DNA of 64,000 bases from Thalassospira lucentensis MCCC 1A00383 = DSM 14000 (GCF_000421265.1 NZ_ATWN01000005.1:62001-126000); one strand, 5' to 3'. Positions 45,875-55,664 are shown, counted from the first letter of the stretch. Numbers and translations are program-made. The notes: generated from the letters alone by a model not told the origin.

Positions 45875-47707
45875 ATGCACGACTTGCTCGACCGACCTGC
45901 TCAACGTCTGCCGATTGACGTTCTGCGCGACGTTTTTGGCTATGACAGTTTTCGCGGTCAACAGGCCGAAGTCATTGACCATGTGATTGCCGGCAACGAT
46001 GCGCTTGTCCTGATGCCGACTGGCGGCGGTAAGTCGCTTTGCTATCAGGTTCCAGCCCTCTGTCGACCGGGGACGGCGATTGTTGTCTCGCCCCTGATTG
46101 CCTTGATGAAGGATCAGGTCGACGCGCTAAGCCAGCTTGGTGTGAAGGCCGCCTTTATCAATTCGACACTGGCCCCCGATGCCGCGCGCGAGATCGAGGC
46201 ACGTGCGATTGATGGCGACATCGATCTACTTTATGTCGCACCGGAACGCTTTGCATCTGATCGGTTTTTGAACCTTTTGGACCGCATTAGCATTTCACTA
46301 TTCGCGATTGACGAGGCCCACTGCGTATCGCAATGGGGCCACGATTTCCGCCCCGAGTATCGTCGCCTTGATCTGTTGCCTACGCGCTTTGCCCATGTGC
46401 CGCGCATTGCCCTTACCGCAACGGCAGACACACCAACGCGCAAAGACATCGCAGAAAACCTTCATCTGACAGATGCACAGTGCTTTCTGACCGGCTTTGA
46501 CCGCCCCAATATCACGTACCGGATTGAAACCAAGGGCAACGCCAAACAGCGGTTATTGTCATTCTTAAACCGTGAACACGTCGAAGATGCCGGGATTGTC
46601 TACTGCCTGTCGCGTCGCAAAACCGAAGACATCGCCCAATGGCTGACCGATAATGGTCGCCCGGCCCTTCCCTATCATGCTGGTTTGACACAGGACGTGC
46701 GCCAACGCCATCAGGACCGCTTCCTGCGCGAAGATGGAATGATCATTTGCGCCACTGTGGCCTTTGGCATGGGGATCGACAAACCCAACGTCCGGTTTGT
46801 CGCCCACCTCAATCTGCCCAAAAGCATGGAAGCCTATTATCAGGAAACCGGCCGTGCGGGTCGTGATGGGTTGCCCGCCAATGCGTGGATGAATTACGAC
46901 CTGTCTGACATCGTATCAATCCGCAGCATGGTTGCCGGGTCCGAAGCCCCCGAAGCGCAAAAGCGCATTGAATCGCGCAAACTCGACGCGCTTGTTGGCC
47001 TTGCCGAAACCACCAAATGCCGTCGGCAAGTCATCTTGTCGTATTTTGGCGAAGATCGCCATGAGCCATGCGGTAATTGCGACACCTGTCTTGAGCCGGT
47101 GGAAACATGGGACGCGACCGAGGCATCACGTAAGGCCTTGTCGGCGGTTTACCGCACCGGACAGCGGTTTGGACCGGCCCATGTGATCGAGGTTTTGATC
47201 GGACGCAAAACTGAAAAAATCCGCCAAAACGGTCACGATAATATTTCGGTATATGCGATTGGCAAAGACATCGCCCAGCCGCAATGGCGATCTGTTTTTC
47301 GTCAACTGCTGGCGATGGGGTATCTGCAAGTCGATGTCGAAGGCCATGGCGGCGTTTACCTGACCGAAGACTCACGACCGGTTTTACGCGGCGAAAAAGT
47401 CGTTGAAATGCGTAAAGACCCGGGCGAAAGCAAACGCGCAACAACGCGGCGCCTGCGCGATTTCGATACCGAATTTGAAAATGAAGAAGACCGCGATCTT
47501 TGGGAACGGCTGCGCACCATGCGCCGTGAGCTCGCCACCGGCCAGAATGTCCCGCCGTATGTGATCTTTAGTGACCGGACACTTTGGGAAATGGTACGTT
47601 TCAAACCCCGCACCCTTGAAGACATGATGTCCATCAATGGCGTTGGCGTGAAAAAGCTCGACCAATATGGCTTGGCATTTTTGGATGTTATGGATGGGCG
47701 GCGTTAA
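45875..47707 (+). CDS. recQ: ATP-dependent DNA helicase RecQ
   Basis: A 610-residue RecQ. Walker A is TGGGKS with K53, the DEAH box is at 146-149, followed by the aromatic loop [14 protein letters not shown]. The RQC zinc site has C382, C399, C402 and C405, and an HRDC domain fills about 520-600. It unwinds DNA in recombination repair. The start is uncertain: ATG 45875 has no clear ribosome site; a TTG at about 45857 after GGACGG is an alternative. It follows the glycosylase gene closely. Confidence 0.95.
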   Translation: MHDLLDRPAQRLPIDVLRDVFGYDSFRGQQAEVIDHVIAGNDALVLMPTGGGKSLCYQVPALCRPGTAIVVSPLIALMKDQVDALSQLGVKAAFINSTLAPDAAREIEARAIDGDIDLLYVAPERFASDRFLNLLDRISISLFAIDEAHCVSQWGHDFRPEYRRLDLLPTRFAHVPRIALTATADTPTRKDIAENLHLTDAQCFLTGFDRPNITYRIETKGNAKQRLLSFLNREHVEDAGIVYCLSRRKTEDIAQWLTDNGRPALPYHAGLTQDVRQRHQDRFLREDGMIICATVAFGMGIDKPNVRFVAHLNLPKSMEAYYQETGRAGRDGLPANAWMNYDLSDIVSIRSMVAGSEAPEAQKRIESRKLDALVGLAETTKCRRQVILSYFGEDRHEPCGNCDTCLEPVETWDATEASRKALSAVYRTGQRFGPAHVIEVLIGRKTEKIRQNGHDNISVYAIGKDIAQPQWRSVFRQLLAMGYLQVDVEGHGGVYLTEDSRPVLRGEKVVEMRKDPGESKRATTRRLRDFDTEFENEEDRDLWERLRTMRRELATGQNVPPYVIFSDRTLWEMVRFKPRTLEDMMSINGVGVKKLDQYGLAFLDVMDGRR

Positions 47708-47757
47708 TCACAGCCGCCCATCTATCTGAAGTTAAGTAAGGCCACTCGGAAAATGAG

Positions 47758-48354
47758 CTACTGATCTGCAAGTCCGGCCTTGATCGCCGTGATGATCTCG
47801 TCATCAGCGGGTTTGACGCGCGTTTCAAAGCTGGTGATTAGCGCCCCGTCCCGACCAATCAGATATTTATGGAAGTTCCACTGCGGCGCATTATCCGCAC
47901 CAAGTGTTTGTTCCGCCCACTTAAAAAATGGGTGGGCGTCTGGTCCCTTAACCCCGGTTTTGGACGTCAGCGGGAAATCGATATCAAAATTGACTTCGCA
48001 AAAATCCTGAATTGCTGCGTCGTCACCATATTCCTGCCCCCCAAAATCACCTGACGGCACGCCCAGAACGACCAAACCATCGTCCCTGTAATCGTCCCAC
48101 AGCTTTTGCAGCCCCTCATATTGCGGCGTGTAACCGCACATGGATGCGGTATTGACCAATAAGATGACCTTATCACGATAATCTGACAGATTAATTTCAC
48201 CACCATCAATGGCAGGAAATGAAAAGTCATACGCAGTGTGCGCATCACCCGATGCCATACTTCCTCTCCCGGAAAAAATGACTGCTACAAAAAGAAGTGA
48301 AAACAATACAACGAATTGAAATGACTTGCTACTTGGGTAATCGCGTCTAGCCAT
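47758..48354 (-). CDS. Membrane-anchored glutathione peroxidase-like protein
   Basis: A 198-residue thiol peroxidase of the GPx family with cysteine, not selenocysteine, at the active site. The catalytic set is C73 (NTASMCGYTP), Q107 (FGGQE) and W159-N160 (PQWNFHKYL). An N-terminal hydrophobic segment (about 12-28) is a signal anchor or signal peptide, so it acts at or beyond the inner membrane. The ATG at 48354 lies inside the end of the sulfite-oxidase-like gene (8-base overlap), so the two are co-translated. Confidence 0.88.
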   Translation of the reverse strand: MARRDYPSSKSFQFVVLFSLLFVAVIFSGRGSMASGDAHTAYDFSFPAIDGGEINLSDYRDKVILLVNTASMCGYTPQYEGLQKLWDDYRDDGLVVLGVPSGDFGGQEYGDDAAIQDFCEVNFDIDFPLTSKTGVKGPDAHPFFKWAEQTLGADNAPQWNFHKYLIGRDGALITSFETRVKPADDEIITAIKAGLADQ

Positions 48355-49006
48355 ATCGTTCCTCCGTCCAGGGATCGGCGTTATTGTGATATCCGCGTTC
48401 TTCCCAGAATCCCGGTTTGTCGTGCTTGGCGAAATTGATCTCGCGCACCCATTTCGTACTTTTCCAAAAATACAGTTTCGGAATAACCACGCGAACCGGG
48501 CCACCGTGCTCCTCGGTCAAGGGCTCACCTTCCCAATGGTGGGCGATGAGCACATCGTCATCAAGGAACTGATCAATTCGGACATTGGTCGTATAGCCGT
48601 CATGGGCGGTGAACAAAACATGCGTCGCATCTTTGGTCGGCTTGACGATATCAGCCAGTGCCAACGCCGACACACCATGCCAGTGATTGTCATATCGCGA
48701 CCAACTGGTGACACAATGAATATCATTCTTTGCCTGAACATTTGGCAGATCAAGAAGCGCTTGAAAATCAAGGATGAGCGGGTTTTCCACCTCCCCCGTA
48801 ATTGACAGTTCAAAAGCATCTGGACTGATATGCGGCGTAATACCAAGATCAAGAACCGGCCAATCCTTGACCAAACGTTGGCCCGGCGGCAAACGGTTCT
48901 CGTGCTTTTCATCCGCCGTACCGGTCAAAAGACGCCCGTCTTCGGCCCATTTGCGTTTGGCCGCAATCAGCTTGTCCTTGATTTTGCCACTGAAACTTTG
49001 CGTCAC
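48347..49006 (-). CDS. Sulfite oxidase-like molybdopterin oxidoreductase
   Basis: A 219-residue single-domain protein of the sulfite oxidase/MsrP superfamily. The molybdenum-ligating cysteine is C98 in HCVTSWSRYD. The HGGPVRVVIPKLYFWKSTKWV block fits the family. No signal peptide is present, so it looks cytoplasmic, unlike MsrP, and no haem domain or MsrQ partner is encoded nearby. The substrate is unknown. It overlaps the peroxidase gene by eight bases, which suggests a shared redox role. Confidence 0.85.
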   Translation of the reverse strand: MTQSFSGKIKDKLIAAKRKWAEDGRLLTGTADEKHENRLPPGQRLVKDWPVLDLGITPHISPDAFELSITGEVENPLILDFQALLDLPNVQAKNDIHCVTSWSRYDNHWHGVSALALADIVKPTKDATHVLFTAHDGYTTNVRIDQFLDDDVLIAHHWEGEPLTEEHGGPVRVVIPKLYFWKSTKWVREINFAKHDKPGFWEERGYHNNADPWTEERYG

Positions 49007-49138
49007 AGAACTCTCCCTTACTACAAGCCGATACGAAAAATGGCGCCGACATGTTCACCATGACGTCGCCATTTAATCACTAAATCTTGGGGCGCGTGCA
49101 ATTCACATGCGCGCGATGTTACCCGCTAAGGGTCAATA

Positions 49139-49615
49139 TCAGCTAAAATCGCGCAGAATACGCGCTTTATCGCGCTGCCAGTCACGCGCTTTAACCGCTT
49201 CTCGCTTATCGGCTTTTTTCTTGCCTTCCGCGATGGCGACTTCAAGTTTGGCAATGCCGCGTTCCGTAAAATACAGCTTCACGGGAACAAGGGTAAAACC
49301 CTTTTTGTTCAGTGCGTCGTGCATCTTTGTGATTTCACGCTTACGCAGCAGCAACTTGCGCGGACGGCGTTCTTCGTGCCCGAACGGCATTTTGCTTTGA
49401 TATTCAGGAATATAGCAGTTCACCAGCCAAACTTCGCCATTTTTGGCCTCGGCATAGGATTCCTGAATATTGCCTTTGCCATCGCGCAGCGATTTGACCT
49501 CGGTTCCACGCAAAACGATCCCGGCTTCAAAAGTTTCCGTCAGGAAAAAATCAAAGCGGGCGCGCCTGTTTTGCGCGACGATATTCGTGTTATCGGTCTC
49601 TTTCTTGGGTGCCAT
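49139..49615 (-). CDS. smpB: SsrA-binding protein SmpB
   Basis: A 158-residue SmpB, partner of tmRNA in rescuing stalled ribosomes. It begins with AQNRRARFDFFLTETFEAGI, contains GTEVKSLRDGKGN and ends with the basic KDREAVKARDWQRDKARI-type tail. It lies 17 bases after dapA on the same strand, a neighbourhood found in many alphaproteobacteria. The tmRNA gene itself is not in this window. Confidence 0.96.
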   Translation of the reverse strand: MAPKKETDNTNIVAQNRRARFDFFLTETFEAGIVLRGTEVKSLRDGKGNIQESYAEAKNGEVWLVNCYIPEYQSKMPFGHEERRPRKLLLRKREITKMHDALNKKGFTLVPVKLYFTERGIAKLEVAIAEGKKKADKREAVKARDWQRDKARILRDFS

Positions 49616-49632
49616 AAATCAGCTTTAATCGC

Positions 49633-50514
49633 CTAGTGGCCGAGAATACCAGCGCCCTTAAGCGCGGCTTCGACCTTGCGTTTGGTTTCATCGGCAATCT
49701 CGACCATCGGCAGACGCATATGGCGTCCGCACAGGCCGAGAAGTTCTGCCGCGTATTTTACAGGTCCGGGGCTAGATTCACAGAACATCGCCTTGTGAAC
49801 CGGCATCAGTCGATAATTCAACTCCTGAACCTTCGAAAGGTTCCCTGCCGCCCATGCACTATGAAGGTCAGCGCAGAGTTTCGGGGCAATATTTGATGTC
49901 ACCGAAATGCAACCATGTCCGCCCTGTGCAAGGAAGGGAACAATTGTCCCGTCTTCGCCCGAAAGCTGACAGAAATCAGCCCCTGCGGCCAAACGGGTCA
50001 GTGCAGGACGCTCAAGATCGCTGGTCGCATCTTTAACACCGACAATGCGCGGCAGTTTCGCAAGCGACGCCATGGTGTCAACCGACATATCAACGGTCGA
50101 ACGGCCCGGAATGTTGTAAATCACAATCGGGATGTCGGTCGCATCGTGAATTGCCTTGAAATGCGCATACAGACCCGCCTGGGTCGGTTTGTTGTAATAA
50201 GGTGTCACAACAAGGGCTGCATCCGCACCGGCATTCTGGGCATGACGTGTCAGCGAAATGGCTTCTGCGGTCGCGTTTGAACCTGTACCGGCGATAACCG
50301 GGCCGCGCCCCTTGGCAACTTCAAGTGCCAGTTCAACCACGCGATGGTGTTCGGCATGACTAAGGGTCGGCGATTCACCGGTGGTTCCGACAGGCACAAC
50401 ACCTGTCGTGCCCTGTTTAAGCTGCCAATCCACAAAATCCTGGAACGCCTTTTCATCGATCGCACCATCACGGTCAAACGGTGTAATCAAAGCGGTAATA
50501 GAACCCTTAAACAT
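49633..50514 (-). CDS. dapA: 4-hydroxy-tetrahydrodipicolinate synthase
   Basis: A 293-residue TIM-barrel aldolase for lysine and peptidoglycan synthesis. The Schiff-base lysine is K161 (RIVGVKDAT), with T44-T45 (PVGTTGE), Y133 (VIYNIPGR) and R138 as catalytic and carboxylate-binding residues. GGAGATC precedes ATG 50514; the reading frame extends to 50718 but the added 68 residues do not resemble the family. It is upstream of smpB and divergent from the transglycosylase gene. Confidence 0.96.
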   Translation of the reverse strand: MFKGSITALITPFDRDGAIDEKAFQDFVDWQLKQGTTGVVPVGTTGESPTLSHAEHHRVVELALEVAKGRGPVIAGTGSNATAEAISLTRHAQNAGADAALVVTPYYNKPTQAGLYAHFKAIHDATDIPIVIYNIPGRSTVDMSVDTMASLAKLPRIVGVKDATSDLERPALTRLAAGADFCQLSGEDGTIVPFLAQGGHGCISVTSNIAPKLCADLHSAWAAGNLSKVQELNYRLMPVHKAMFCESSPGPVKYAAELLGLCGRHMRLPMVEIADETKRKVEAALKGAGILGH

Positions 50515-50643
50515 AGAGATCTCCAAATCTTGGATGGATTGAAAGCGGACGCGAAAATAGCGGCTGTTGGTCATTCCCGCAAGCACTGTATACATTAATA
50601 AGTCGGTTCTGCGATTGCGGTTGCAATTTCCGACGAGGACTGT

Positions 50644-50672
50644 TTGGCTTTTGTCAAATTCACTGCCATAAT
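50644..50672 (+). promoter_or_regulatory. Candidate sigma-70 promoter of the lytic transglycosylase gene
   Basis: TTGGCT (50644-50649) and CATAAT (50667-50672) are separated by 17 bases, in the divergent region upstream of the transglycosylase ATG at 50723. Confidence 0.5.
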
Positions 50673-50722
50673 GCGCAGGTCTAAAGCGCAAAAGCTGCCG
50701 AAAGGCACAAGGGGACAATTAC

Positions 50723-52756
50723 ATGGCGCAAGCGTCTTTCCGCAAGATTTCGGTCTGCGCATTGGCACTGGGCTTCTCAATGCTGATGCCAACAGGCAAT
50801 CAGGCAAAGGCCGAGGCATACGAAGACAATCTTCTTCAAACGCAACCGCCCTCGCCGGCCTATTCCGCAGTCAGCCGGGCCAGACTGAATGCATTTCTTG
50901 ATGCTCTTGAAAACGGGCGTACAGAAACGTTTGAGCAATTGCTCCCGAATTTTGAGGATCCGTTGCTGCAAAAGGCCGCAGAATGGATGTGGCTTGTTGC
51001 CCCGAATTCGGGGCGCAGCTTTGAAGAAATCACCACTTTTATCGACGCCCATCCAAAATGGCCCAGTCAGTCATTGCTGCGCCAGCGTGCCGAAGAAGTC
51101 ATGACCGATGCGGTGCCTGACGCCGAAATTCTCGCATGGTTCAAACGATCTGCACCGGTAACCGCCGATGGCGCAACCCGCCAGATCAAGGCCCTTTTGA
51201 ACGCCGGACAGGTATCTGCTGCAACCGCCTTGATCCGCACAAGTTGGATCAACGAAAATTTCGGCAGTGGACAGGAACGCCGTTTCCTTGACCGGAACAG
51301 CAAATACATCGATCAGGATACCCATCAACAGCGCCTTGACCGCCTGTTGTGGGAAGGCCGACTTGGCCCGGCATCGCGCACGATGGAATATGTCAGTGAC
51401 GACTATCGCCTACTGGCAAAGGCCCGTGCGGCATTGCGTTCAATGAGTGGCGGTGTGGATGCGGCAATCAACCGCGTCCCGGAAAAATACCGCAATGATC
51501 CGGGATTGATATACGAACGTGTTCGCTGGCGTCGCATCAAGGACCGTGATCAGGAAGCCCGTGATCTGCTGCTGTCACAGGCAAATGATCTGGCCTACAT
51601 CTCGATCCGCCCACAATACTGGTGGCTTGAAAAGGCCATTTTGGCGCGTCGCGCCCTGCAAAAGGGCCATATCACCGATGCCTATCGTTTGGTCGCCAAC
51701 CATGGTCAAACCGATGCAGGGGATATTGCAGAAGCCGAATGGTATGCCGGGTGGATTGCACTTGAATTCCTTGGCGATGCGGATATCGCCCTCACGCACT
51801 TCCAGAATCTTTATGATGTTGTGCAGTACCCGATCAGCCTGTCTCGCGGTGCCTATTGGGCCGGTCGTGCCAGTGAAAAAATTGGCGACAAGGACCGTGC
51901 ACACCATTGGTATAAACTTGCTGCGGAACATGCCCATACATTCTATGGTCAACTGGCAATCGATGCACTTGGCGCCAAACCAAGCTATTCAGTGATCCAG
52001 CCAGTTCCGACAGCAGAACAACGTGCCGATTTTGAAAATCAGGAACTGACACAGGTTGTTCGCAAACTTGGCGATCTTGGCCTTGGCAACATCATCCGCC
52101 CCTTCATCATGGCACTGGTTTATGAACATGATGAACCGGAATATCTTGCCATGGCGACCGATCTTGCACGTGAATATGGCCGGGCCGACCTTGGCATTAT
52201 TGCTGCCAAACGAAGCATTCGTTCTGGCAGCGGCTATCTTGATGCCGCCTATCCGGTCCATGAACAGGTTCCGTTGGGACGCAATCCAGATCCTGGCCTT
52301 GTACATGCGATCATGCGCCAGGAAAGCCTGTTTAACCCGAATGCAGTGTCGTCTGCCGGTGCACGCGGTTTGATGCAATTAATGCCCGCAACGGCAAAGC
52401 GCATGGCACAGTCGCTGGACCTTGAATATGAAACCGAACGTCTGACCGAAGACCCGTCGTTCAACATTGCTGTTGGACGTGCCTATCTTGCACGGTTACT
52501 CGATCGTTGGGGTGGCGAAGAAGTCCTGACAATTGCCAGTTACAATGCCGGACCAACCCGAGTGCGCCAATGGGTCAACGAATATGGTGATCCACGCGAT
52601 CCCGATGTTGATGTGGTCGACTGGATTGAAATGATTCCCTATAGCGAAACCCGAAATTACGTGCAGCGCGTGATGGAAGGAACCTATGTCTATCGCAGGC
52701 GCTTTGCCCGCGACGAAATCGCGATGGGGCAAGACAACGCCAAGACCGACGAATAA
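50723..52756 (+). CDS. Soluble lytic murein transglycosylase
   Basis: A 677-residue Slt70-like protein. An N-terminal Sec signal peptide (cleavage near AKA, about 29-32) sends it to the periplasm. A long helical superhelix precedes the C-terminal SLT domain; the catalytic glutamate is E534 in MRQESLFNPNAV, followed by AGARGLMQLMPATA and ASYNAGPTRV. It cleaves peptidoglycan with formation of anhydro-muropeptides. A long imperfect hairpin follows its stop. Confidence 0.93.
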   Translation: MAQASFRKISVCALALGFSMLMPTGNQAKAEAYEDNLLQTQPPSPAYSAVSRARLNAFLDALENGRTETFEQLLPNFEDPLLQKAAEWMWLVAPNSGRSFEEITTFIDAHPKWPSQSLLRQRAEEVMTDAVPDAEILAWFKRSAPVTADGATRQIKALLNAGQVSAATALIRTSWINENFGSGQERRFLDRNSKYIDQDTHQQRLDRLLWEGRLGPASRTMEYVSDDYRLLAKARAALRSMSGGVDAAINRVPEKYRNDPGLIYERVRWRRIKDRDQEARDLLLSQANDLAYISIRPQYWWLEKAILARRALQKGHITDAYRLVANHGQTDAGDIAEAEWYAGWIALEFLGDADIALTHFQNLYDVVQYPISLSRGAYWAGRASEKIGDKDRAHHWYKLAAEHAHTFYGQLAIDALGAKPSYSVIQPVPTAEQRADFENQELTQVVRKLGDLGLGNIIRPFIMALVYEHDEPEYLAMATDLAREYGRADLGIIAAKRSIRSGSGYLDAAYPVHEQVPLGRNPDPGLVHAIMRQESLFNPNAVSSAGARGLMQLMPATAKRMAQSLDLEYETERLTEDPSFNIAVGRAYLARLLDRWGGEEVLTIASYNAGPTRVRQWVNEYGDPRDPDVDVVDWIEMIPYSETRNYVQRVMEGTYVYRRRFARDEIAMGQDNAKTDE

Positions 52757-52760
52757 ACCC

Positions 52761-52803
52761 ACCGTTGCGCACAGTCGGAAAACACACCGGCTTGCGCAAT
52801 GGT
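52761..52803. repeat. Imperfect hairpin after the lytic transglycosylase gene
   Basis: ACCGTTGCGCA (52761-52771) pairs with TGCGCAATGGT (52793-52803) at 10 of 11 positions, and the inner AGTCGG and CCGGCT can extend it. No T run follows, so a terminator role is doubtful. Confidence 0.4.
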
Positions 52804-52855
52804 TACCATCGCACCAAATTTGATCCATCCTGCTTGTCAGAAGAAGGTCGAAAAT

Positions 52856-53554
52856 ATGTCCGATAAAGAACTTTCATCCTGCCGCGCATTTGTATTCGAT
52901 GCTTACGGTACACTTTTTGACGTCGGCTCCGCCGTTGCCAAGTTTCGCGACACCGTCGGCGACGAGGCAGAGCGACTTTCCGCAGTCTGGCGGCAAAAGC
53001 AACTTGAATACACCTGGCTGCGCAGCCTGATGGGTGATTTCACCGACTTCTGGACCGTTACTGGCGATGCCCTTGATTTCGCCATGGAAGAGACCGGCAA
53101 AAAAGACCCGGTTTTACGCGCCAAGCTGATGGAAACCTATCTGTCACTTGATACATTCCCGGAAGTTGTCGAAACGCTTAAAGCCCTTAAATCGCAGGGC
53201 CACAAACTGGCTATCCTGTCGAACGGGGCCAAGCATATGCTGATTTCAGCGGCAAAATCATCGAGCATACTCACCTTGTTCGATCACATTATCTGTGTCG
53301 ATGATCTCAAAACTTATAAGCCGCACCCAGATGTCTATCAATTGGCAGTCGATCAGCTCGAAGTTGACGCCGCCGAGATATCGTTCCAGTCGTCCAATGG
53401 CTGGGATATTGCCGGTGCCGGGCATTTCGGTTTCCGCACCGCCTGGATCAATCGCACCAAACAACCGATGGAACGCCTGTCGCATCAGGCTGATGTGGTC
53501 CTAAACGGTCTGGACGAACTTTTGCCCCTGATTGAGGCACCACAAAAAGCGTAA
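52856..53554 (+). CDS. (S)-2-haloacid dehalogenase (HAD type II)
   Basis: A 232-residue L-2-haloacid dehalogenase. The complete catalytic set can be placed: nucleophile D15 (FDAYGTLFD), R46 (WRQKQLEYTWLRSLM), S122-N123, K155 (YKPHPDVY), S180-N181 (FQSSNGWD) and D184. This matches the type II enzymes rather than general phosphatases, so dehalogenation of short 2-haloacids is likely, perhaps of marine origin. ATG 52856 has AAGG at good spacing. The gene has its own terminator. Confidence 0.9.
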   Translation: MSDKELSSCRAFVFDAYGTLFDVGSAVAKFRDTVGDEAERLSAVWRQKQLEYTWLRSLMGDFTDFWTVTGDALDFAMEETGKKDPVLRAKLMETYLSLDTFPEVVETLKALKSQGHKLAILSNGAKHMLISAAKSSSILTLFDHIICVDDLKTYKPHPDVYQLAVDQLEVDAAEISFQSSNGWDIAGAGHFGFRTAWINRTKQPMERLSHQADVVLNGLDELLPLIEAPQKA

Positions 53555-53603
53555 CAGGGAACACCGCAGCGTTTTTTTGACAGACGACATCACGACCAAT
53601 AAA

Positions 53604-53634
53604 AAAGGCAGGCCAAACGGGCCTGCCTTTCATT
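53604..53634. terminator. Bidirectional terminator between the dehalogenase and bactofilin genes
   Basis: A perfect 11-base stem (53604-53614 with 53620-53630) and five-base loop with an A run before and T-rich sequence after it. Confidence 0.83.
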
Positions 53635-53689
53635 TTATGGAACCAGCGGATCGCGACTTGTTGGTCGCGCCCAGATGATCATCTTTAGA

Positions 53690-54151
53690 TCACTTGTTGT
53701 GTTCTTTTTTGATATGAGACGCAACAACCTGCCCTGCCTGAATAACCGTCAGGCCGCCTTCTTCGGCAAGGCCTTCAATACGGCGGCAGTGCCCTTCGAT
53801 ATGGGCACCGGGCTCGATTGACAGGCTTTCATGAAGGATATCGCCCATCATGCGTGCTGTGTCTGCCAGCGATACGTCACGGGCTCGGACCTGCCCGGTG
53901 ACGGAACCGCAAATGCGAATCTTGTCGGCAACGATTTCGCCGCGGACTTCGCCAGATTGACCAATGGTCAGATTACGGGTGCGAATGTCACCATTCACAG
54001 AACCATCAACCTGCACATCAGATTCCGAAATCAGATCACCGGTTACCCGAAGATCCGCATTAATTACTGAAAGGCCACCCTTCTTCTCGGCAGCAGAACC
54101 ACCGTGATTAGTTGTTGCCGTTTGTTTCGTCTTGCTCGTTTTTGAAAACAT
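53690..54151 (-). CDS. Bactofilin family cytoskeletal protein
   Basis: A 153-residue bactofilin. The central beta-helix domain (about 25-125) shows the regular repeat INADLRVTGDLISESDVQVDG, GSVNGDIRTRNL and so on, with flexible polar ends. Bactofilins polymerise without nucleotide and localise cell-wall enzymes. ATG 54151 is preceded by GAGG and lies 44 bases inside the end of the M23 peptidase gene; a TTG five codons upstream is an alternative. The overlap implies a joint function in local wall growth. Confidence 0.92.
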   Translation of the reverse strand: MFSKTSKTKQTATTNHGGSAAEKKGGLSVINADLRVTGDLISESDVQVDGSVNGDIRTRNLTIGQSGEVRGEIVADKIRICGSVTGQVRARDVSLADTARMMGDILHESLSIEPGAHIEGHCRRIEGLAEEGGLTVIQAGQVVASHIKKEHNK

Positions 54152-55436
54152 AACGTCCCGCCTCAATGAACTTTATCGGATTGACCGGTTTGTCATTAAC
54201 CAAGACCTCGTAATGAACATGGCTTCCCGTACTTCGACCGGTACTTCCCATCAATGCAACGATGTCTCGATAACCTACTTCATCGCCCTTCTTTACGAGG
54301 ACCTTGTATAAATGCCCAAAACGGGTTCGAACGCCGTTCCCATGATCGAGTTCGACCATCTTCCCGTATTTGCCACTCCACCCTGCGTGCACCACTTTTC
54401 CGGGTGCTGTAGCAAAGATCTTTGTTTTGACCGGCCCGGCAAGATCGACGCCGGAATGAAAGGCCCATTTCCCATTGATCGGGTCTTTTCGTTTACCGAA
54501 CGGACTGGATAGATAATAAGCCCCTGCCGGTTCCCCGATCGGTGCCTTCGTTATTCGCTCATTCAGATTGGCAAGATGATCCATGCGATCATTCAAGGCC
54601 ACGGCTGTATTGACGAATTCCTCGTCCTGCGGATGTTCGGGCTCAAACGCCACGAACGGACCACCAATCCCCGGTTCATCGGGCTTCATCGGCGGCAGGA
54701 TAAATTCTTCCGGCTGCAAGCCGGTCATTTCAAGAACACTTTCCAGTTCAAGAATAGTGCTGTCTGCGGTTTCTGCCACCCGCTGCATCGCCTGTTGCTG
54801 CACGGTATGCAGATCAGCAATACGTTGGCGCGTGTCACTCAGTTCAACCTGCAACTTCTTTGACCGCTGCAAGGCCTGATCCCGTTCACGCATAAGCCGC
54901 GACATCACAGTTTCAACTGTTTCGAGTTCATCGCGCAGTGCCAGATTGCGGTTGGTAATCCCGTCGATCTGCCCCTGAAGGGCCGACATCTGGTTGTCCA
55001 TCGATGTCCGAAGCGCAGAAATACGGGTTTTTTCTTTCTCACTGCTTTCGAGCTTGGACGTATAATCCTGTACACGCGCTTGAAGCTGCATGTTCTTTTC
55101 GGCCATCGACAGAAGGTTGCGGTGCGTCCCTTCCATCTGGGTCGTAATTTCGCCAAACCGACGCTGACTTTCTGTAACCCGCGTAATCAACTGGTTATAG
55201 GACAGCTCGCTGCGAAAAAGTTGCTGTTCGCGCGTCGCCAGCCTTTGATCAAGGTACCAACTATACCCCGACACACCGACCATCCACGTGATGGCAGCCG
55301 CCCCGAACGAAGCCAAACCGAGCTGTGCGTATTTTCCAAGCCGAAGCTGGTAAACAGAATCGTTTGATCGGACCAGTATCTGCCGGTCCGGGAACCATTT
55401 ATTCACCAAGCGACGCGTGCGTTCAAACGCCGACAT
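54108..55436 (-). CDS. Membrane-anchored M23 peptidoglycan endopeptidase with coiled coil
   Basis: A 442-residue protein: short basic cytoplasmic tail, one membrane helix (about 38-62), a long coiled coil (about 66-225), then a C-terminal M23 domain. Zinc ligands H327 and D331 (HSGVDLAG) and H408 (GSHVHYEV) are intact, with H375 and H406 also present, so it should be active. M23 proteins of this architecture are encoded with bactofilins in several bacteria and shape the cell wall. The 44-base overlap with the bactofilin gene supports that pairing here. Confidence 0.93.
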   Translation of the reverse strand: MSAFERTRRLVNKWFPDRQILVRSNDSVYQLRLGKYAQLGLASFGAAAITWMVGVSGYSWYLDQRLATREQQLFRSELSYNQLITRVTESQRRFGEITTQMEGTHRNLLSMAEKNMQLQARVQDYTSKLESSEKEKTRISALRTSMDNQMSALQGQIDGITNRNLALRDELETVETVMSRLMRERDQALQRSKKLQVELSDTRQRIADLHTVQQQAMQRVAETADSTILELESVLEMTGLQPEEFILPPMKPDEPGIGGPFVAFEPEHPQDEEFVNTAVALNDRMDHLANLNERITKAPIGEPAGAYYLSSPFGKRKDPINGKWAFHSGVDLAGPVKTKIFATAPGKVVHAGWSGKYGKMVELDHGNGVRTRFGHLYKVLVKKGDEVGYRDIVALMGSTGRSTGSHVHYEVLVNDKPVNPIKFIEAGRYVFKNEQDETNGNN

Positions 55437-55664
55437 ATTCAGTATATAACCCCTACTTGCCCGTACTCACGCATCCGGGACCCCCGATCACGCATTGTTT
55501 CTTCTTAGCCCCATCGATCTTATTTTTTGCTTTATCTTTACGCTACCTGTTACTCGCCACTCAGGCAAGCATGTTAACGCAACCTTAACTTCAAAATTTT
55601 CTCCGGTCGGTTGCTTTGCTATGGTACTTAATGGCATGTTCAATAGCTAATGTGCGGATCAGTA

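Noticed and set aside
50515..50718. 68-residue N-terminal extension of DapA
   Set aside because: Not conserved in the family and a strong ribosome site precedes the ATG at 50514.
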